Part shown: positions 59,324 to 64,000 of the stretch, one piece after another
Position numbering within the stretch: position 1 is the stretch's first letter
Layout of the letters: each line of letters begins with the position of its first letter
Assembly (NCBI RefSeq): GCF_001949145.1
Contig: NW_019091410.1
Span: forward strand, 409,971 to 473,970
Origin: Acanthaster planci
Taxonomy: Eukaryota; Echinodermata; Asteroidea; Valvatida; Acanthasteridae
Direction of reading: 5' to 3'
DNA length: 64,000 nucleotides
The notes under the pieces: generated by a model
What the model was told of the DNA's origin: nothing
The model's input: the letters and a program-made list of their open reading frames with translations, nothing else
The model's database searches: none
Position numbers and translations under genes: made by a program

Positions 59324-62300
59324 CTGAAACCAAACACACAGTTCCTTGTTAAGGGCGGCATGTAAAAACAATGTCTGTCTTCAGAGAGTAATTGGAACTT
59401 TCTTTGCTGCTGTGTCAAATGAAAGCAGCTGCCTTTTTTTTGTTTCTGTCTTAAGAAACAATTTTTTCAAATAAAATATCCGTAGTCAAGCACTGTTTTG
59501 CTAGATAATACAGATTTATGAATATGCATACATGAAAGTTAGTTGAATTAATAAATGCGTTTTGTACATGAAAATTTCACACATGACAGGTAATGTCTGG
59601 AAAAAAATCAATAGAGATTAAAAATATATAAATGTGTGACTAAACAACTTGAGCATACATGTACATACATTCTGGCTCAACACATCTGGGAAGGTACAAA
59701 ATTAAAGCAAGGCACAATGGTATACATGTACAGTCATGAGGATTTCTAACGGTAGGCGTTTAGTCCTGAATGAGGCATACCATTGGTGGAAATTTGTCCT
59801 TCTTTCCTTTTTCCTATGTGTGCTTTTTAACACACTGAGACTATTACCCTGGGGACCTGGAACAAGTGACACACGAATGCTGTTAGAAGGAGAGTGTTCC
59901 ATGTTTACAGTCCATTTTTATGTGTTACACTGCACATCATCTAGTAAGGCACTTGTGAATGCCCTTATTTTGAAACACCCGTGATATTTTCACGCAGCAT
60001 TTAAGAGCAAACTTGTCTGAGATACTCGGGAAAATGGGCAATGCTGACAATAACATTTTATGACAGCATCTTAGATACACGTACATGTTGATTAGTACCC
60101 CCAGATGCATGTTATCTACCTGCTGCCGCTGACCTAGATGTAGAACGAATTGATATACATGTACACATATGTTTTAAGTAATCGAGTTGAAAGAGAAAAG
60201 TTAGTTTGATTAAAATTAAGGTAGACACAATTACTACTCCCGATTCCACATTTAACGATATATCATCAATGAATGCCAGTGAGAATACTTCCTCTATGTG
60301 ATGCTGGAAAAAAAATTTTCAGGCAAGCCTCATCGGAATAAACCCCAACCCTCAGAAACTCAAAAAAAAAAAAATGATGCTTGAGGTTACAACCAAAGAG
60401 TGAACTTTCAGGAAAAAAAAAAAAGAACCATAACATAATATCACAGACAAGTCAAAATGAACAAGAAAGAACTGTCTCCTTTTGGTATCCACTGAAGTCC
60501 TATGCAATCTCCCCACAAATCTTGCTCCATTATGAGGGATACAGCCATGTGTTTTATCTGGGTTTGTTTTATATCCTACGTTTGCTATTGTATTTTCTGT
60601 TCACCACATAGAATGATGCGGTTCTCACTGGCTTGACAGGTGTCTTGGTATTATAACGTTGGAAGTCTGCATGTTACGCAGATGGTTACTGACGCTTTGG
60701 TTTTAAATTATATGTAGTTAAAAAAGAAGAAAAGAAACATTGGTGGCCAGAAATGAGAAAAGAGGCAACGTGGATGACAAAGTCAAGAAGAAGAAAAAAA
60801 AATACGATTAATAAAGAGATTAAAACCCACGGACTTCATGTACCTCGGAAGAGAAAGATCTTTCTGTGTCCATTTTTCTTTTCATGAAATAAGGAATATT
60901 TTTGAATAGACATCATCATCATCATCATCATCATCAGCCAATTTTCTCACCTCTTTCACAATTTGGTAAGAGTATACACAACTCCTTCAGTGCACGCTAC
61001 CACTGGTTATGAGACATACATACAAAGACTGATTTCTGAAAATCATCTCTGCTGGCTGTAAAATCATTTCAGCGCTCAATTATCTCATTCGCTCTAGATT
61101 TCAAGATGGTGGTGAATGAATTCGCATTGGAATCTTTGGTATCTTGGCTGAGCTAGTTATTTTCACTGGAATGGTAATGACTACAATGCATTTACCTGAA
61201 TCGAATTTCAACAAGGTGACCATTTTGACACTTTGTACACATACCGCTGAAATTTTGACGGCCGAGAAGGCAGAGGATGAAGGAATTGGCAGATGATCAC
61301 GAATTTTACACTGTGGCAGTGCTCGGTAAGCATGATCATGGACACAAATGCATTATACATGTACAGAGTTACCATGGACACAATGTGAATGCAGTGGGAG
61401 GGGGGATGATTACATTACAGAGTTGTGCAACGTGACCTCTTGGAAGAGCAAAAGACAAATATCATCATGATGGCAACAGATCAGTGCGACATACAGTATA
61501 TCAACATGCTGTCTATTCATCACATACTTCAAACACTATGGCAGTAATGAAGGATTCATGGAATGCTTTAGTGTGTTTCAGTTCTTGAAACTACAGATTA
61601 TAATGGAACGATGAATTATTAATGATTCAGTTAGTTATCTATGTGTATACGATGAGAGGCGTTAGCGGAAGAGGGTGCCCTTTGACTATGTAATTTTTTT
61701 TCCCTGGATTTTTCACACGACTGATTACAATGCCATTAGAACTTCAATTCAATTTTTTTTTCTTTCAGCACGGTTGCTTTGCATGCAGTCATATTAAATT
61801 TGATTCATGTCAGAGAAAATGTGATCATGCATGCTGTTGTTATCACTGATCAGGCCCTGCACGACACTGAGGCATCAAAGCTGAACTAGCTGTGTTTTTT
61901 GTCTACATTAAGGGCCGAGTCAACTTACAGCAAAAACAGACTTAGGATTTGTAAGTATTAGAAAAGCTTAGAAAAGCATGTAATAACAATAATCTTGATA
62001 ATGAAAACATATTTATTTGACCCCCAAATAAATAAACTTAAATTGTTAATGAACTTTCAATGTGTCACTTTGAAAGTAGCCTTGAGAAATTTCTTATGAT
62101 TTTGACATACACCTGCAAACACGACGATGTTACTAGGACCTATTGCTTCCTATTTCCGACTATTATAATAAAATAAATCCAAATATATTGCACTACACAT
62201 GCTTTAACCAGTTGTAGAGCTATTTTTTGTCTTCAACATTTATGTGTGTATGTACGTATAGGCATCTGAAGTGATACAACTTGGATTTTGGGCTGCATGT

Positions 62301-64000
62301 AACTAAGCATGTAATTTAATGCATTGCCAATAACTCTGCTCTCCCACAAACTGTGACGGACATACATGTACATGTATCATATTCAATGTGCAATAATGGG
62401 AGGCAAAATATTACAGACTTTGCATAATATCTGAATTTGTGATGCATGCAGACTGTGATGTGGAGACACACGTGATCTTTCAACAACCAGGAGTATAACC
62501 TAAGGGAATTTCAACCATCCTAAATAAAACCCTTAAGGTGATTTTATTTTTATTATCTAGAAATATCAATTGCAAAACTATTTTTTATGGTGCTCTTACG
62601 AATAGTGAGTTTAGTCATTATTTATATGAAATTAATGATTAAAAACAGACAACTATTGTCTTTGTCAGACATGCTTACTGCTGGAATATTGACTTTCATT
62701 TTGGTTTAATTTACAGGTTTATGTACACTTTAATATGACTGTGAGCAATGCAGCTATTTCAATATTTGGATAGATGCAGGGTTTTGTCAAGGACTACAGG
62801 TTTGGTTATCACTCAATTACGGGGCTCTGACAAATTGAACTTGTGCAGTTGTCTGGTAATTTCAGCTATTCGGATATAAACACTTGTAGTTTGTATACAT
62901 TTTAAACTAGCATACTCTTCCACTGCATTTTGGAATTGACGATTACAAATCTACAAACAATATTACTGGATGCAATGTCATGTCATTTGTAGGTAATGCA
63001 GTACGTAATATTTTCAGATTCGTAGTGAAAGCATGCACAGAGGCCACATTTATCCTATTAGAACGTGCTTGCTGTATATCTAACAGAAGCTAAAAATGGC
63101 CAGAGTTCGACTGATTAAATTTTCTACTGTCCACCAAAAAGATGATCGGAAAAAAGGAGTTTTCTTAAAAAAAAGGCGTGTTATCTGATTACTTGGTGCG
63201 GTGTTGCCATGGTAGCAGCCACCCTCCATGCAGATGCAGTAACACGTCTCCCATGAAAGGCAGATGCTAGCAATGGATAATGGACTGCACTCGGACAAAG
63301 CAAATGCTTTGAAGCAGAAGTGAAGATAAATGTGCTTGGATCAAACATTCCTTCACATTGTTGATTTTTGGGGAGTGGTCAAAATAGAAAATAAAAACAT
63401 ATCCTTTACTGCATTTCAAATTTAAATTATTCACTTGATTAACTTTGCCCAAATTTAGAATTTCTTCTATCACCGTAACGCTAGAATTCCTGAAATAATT
63501 CAGAACTGAACACAATGAGGTAAGTTTTTGTCAGCAGAAACAAAAAAGACACCACGGTTGAGCAATTGTTCTTCGCGATTCATGTTTTTCTGGTGGTGAT
63601 GCAACATGCATGCAAATCATCAGTGCGGTTGTGCAGATGAAAGTAGTGACCTGCGGACAGACTGTGCCATTCCCTGGAGGCCCATGTGCACACAACCAAA
63701 CTTGCAAAGGCTACCAATTTCAGGCCATGCTGGTGATCGAAGCGTCAGTCACAGAGGGGCTCTGCATGCTTTACTGGACATGTTCCACATACAGCATGTT
63801 GCAGTCATCTCACAACATGGACACATTCATAATGGCGCCCAAAATGGGATCTCAAAAAAAAGGATTAAAAAAAAGGGTAAGATGACTGAAAACCAATGTG
63901 ATTTTTCACTTGACTGTGATTAATGAGTGAGTGCTGGGCATGTGGGCGTGACTACAATATTTGAATAAGTTTTATTAATTCCTGCATCGTGATCTCCAGT
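59324..64000. other. CACNA1G: Intron upstream of E1 (incomplete)
   Basis: 4.7 kb of AT-rich sequence. It has an (ATC)n microsatellite at 60,910-60,936. Exons for domain I S1-S3 were looked for on the minus strand and not seen. Short exons cannot be excluded by eye. Confidence 0.7.
60910..60936. repeat. (CAT)n microsatellite
   Basis: Nine uninterrupted CAT/ATC units. Confidence 0.95.

Noticed and set aside
60910-60936. CAT repeat as coding poly-His or poly-Ile
   Set aside because: No surrounding open frame or splice sites; an intronic microsatellite.
63080-63923. Open frames near the right end, considered as domain I S1-S3 or N-terminal exons
   Set aside because: Translations lack any Cav3 S1-S3 motif (for example NCVTLGM- or WN-LDF-type sequence) and have no suitable splice sites.
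1-64000. CRISPR array, operon, prophage or other prokaryotic system
   Set aside because: The window is an intron-rich animal gene; no spaced identical repeats, ribosome binding sites or tandem ORFs of prokaryotic type are present.

Overview
The window is eukaryotic genomic DNA, about 64 kb, AT-rich and dominated by introns. It carries the central part of one large gene on the minus strand: a T-type (Cav3, low-voltage-activated) calcium channel alpha-1 subunit. I assembled 26 exons by hand. Each has canonical AG/GT boundaries, and the codon phase agrees at every junction. A transcript using one of the two alternative exons would carry about 5.37 kb of coding sequence (about 1,790 codons), from segment S4 of domain I to segment S4 of domain IV. 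The 5' exons (N-terminus, domain I S1-S3) and 3' exons (domain IV S5 to C-terminus) were not found and probably lie outside the window. Exon numbers E1-E25 are local to this window and run in transcript order, from high to low coordinates.

The single Cav3-type gene is clearly animal but not a vertebrate CACNA1G, H or I copy by sequence. Its I-II linker still has the poly-histidine tract and the APRASPE motif that I know from vertebrate Cav3.1. Together with the repeat types (many small palindromic elements, ATG/ACATGTAC-rich introns), this suggests an invertebrate deuterostome such as an echinoderm, hemichordate or cephalochordate. That is an inference.

Layout from transcript 5' to 3': 59.3-46.3 kb holds domain I (S4, S5, turret, pore, S6) and the first half of the I-II linker. 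45.7-45.1 kb holds the second half of the linker and domain II S1. 36.9-31.3 kb holds domain II S2-S6. 23.6-14.3 kb holds the II-III linker. 13.9-10.4 kb holds domain III and the III-IV linker. 5.2-3.6 kb holds domain IV S1-S4. Selectivity-filter residues are visible for three domains: Glu in TLE(G/S)W (I), Glu in TQEDW (II) and Asp in SKDGW (III). This matches the E-E-D-(D) pattern of T-type channels.

The most interesting feature is a tandem pair of 93-bp exons (E4a, E4b). They have the same length and phase, and both encode the domain I selectivity filter, pore helix 2 and the first half of S6. They agree at 20 of 31 residues and differ right next to the filter glutamate (ES versus EG). The 373-bp intron between them has two TGCATG motifs, a further GCATG and a perfect 8-bp-stem hairpin. 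This looks like a mutually exclusive exon switch inside the calcium filter, possibly under RBFOX control. I do not recall a description of it, but I could not search.

Other notable points: an 18-bp coding repeat that makes a Cys-Pro-X-His array in the I-II linker, a cysteine cluster split across two exons before domain III, and tandem RRTS sites in the II-III linker. The introns hold MITE-like palindromes, a 1.07-kb fold-back element with a half copy elsewhere, a 5'-truncated LINE, tRNA-like SINE remnants and several other dispersed repeats. No second protein-coding gene could be supported.
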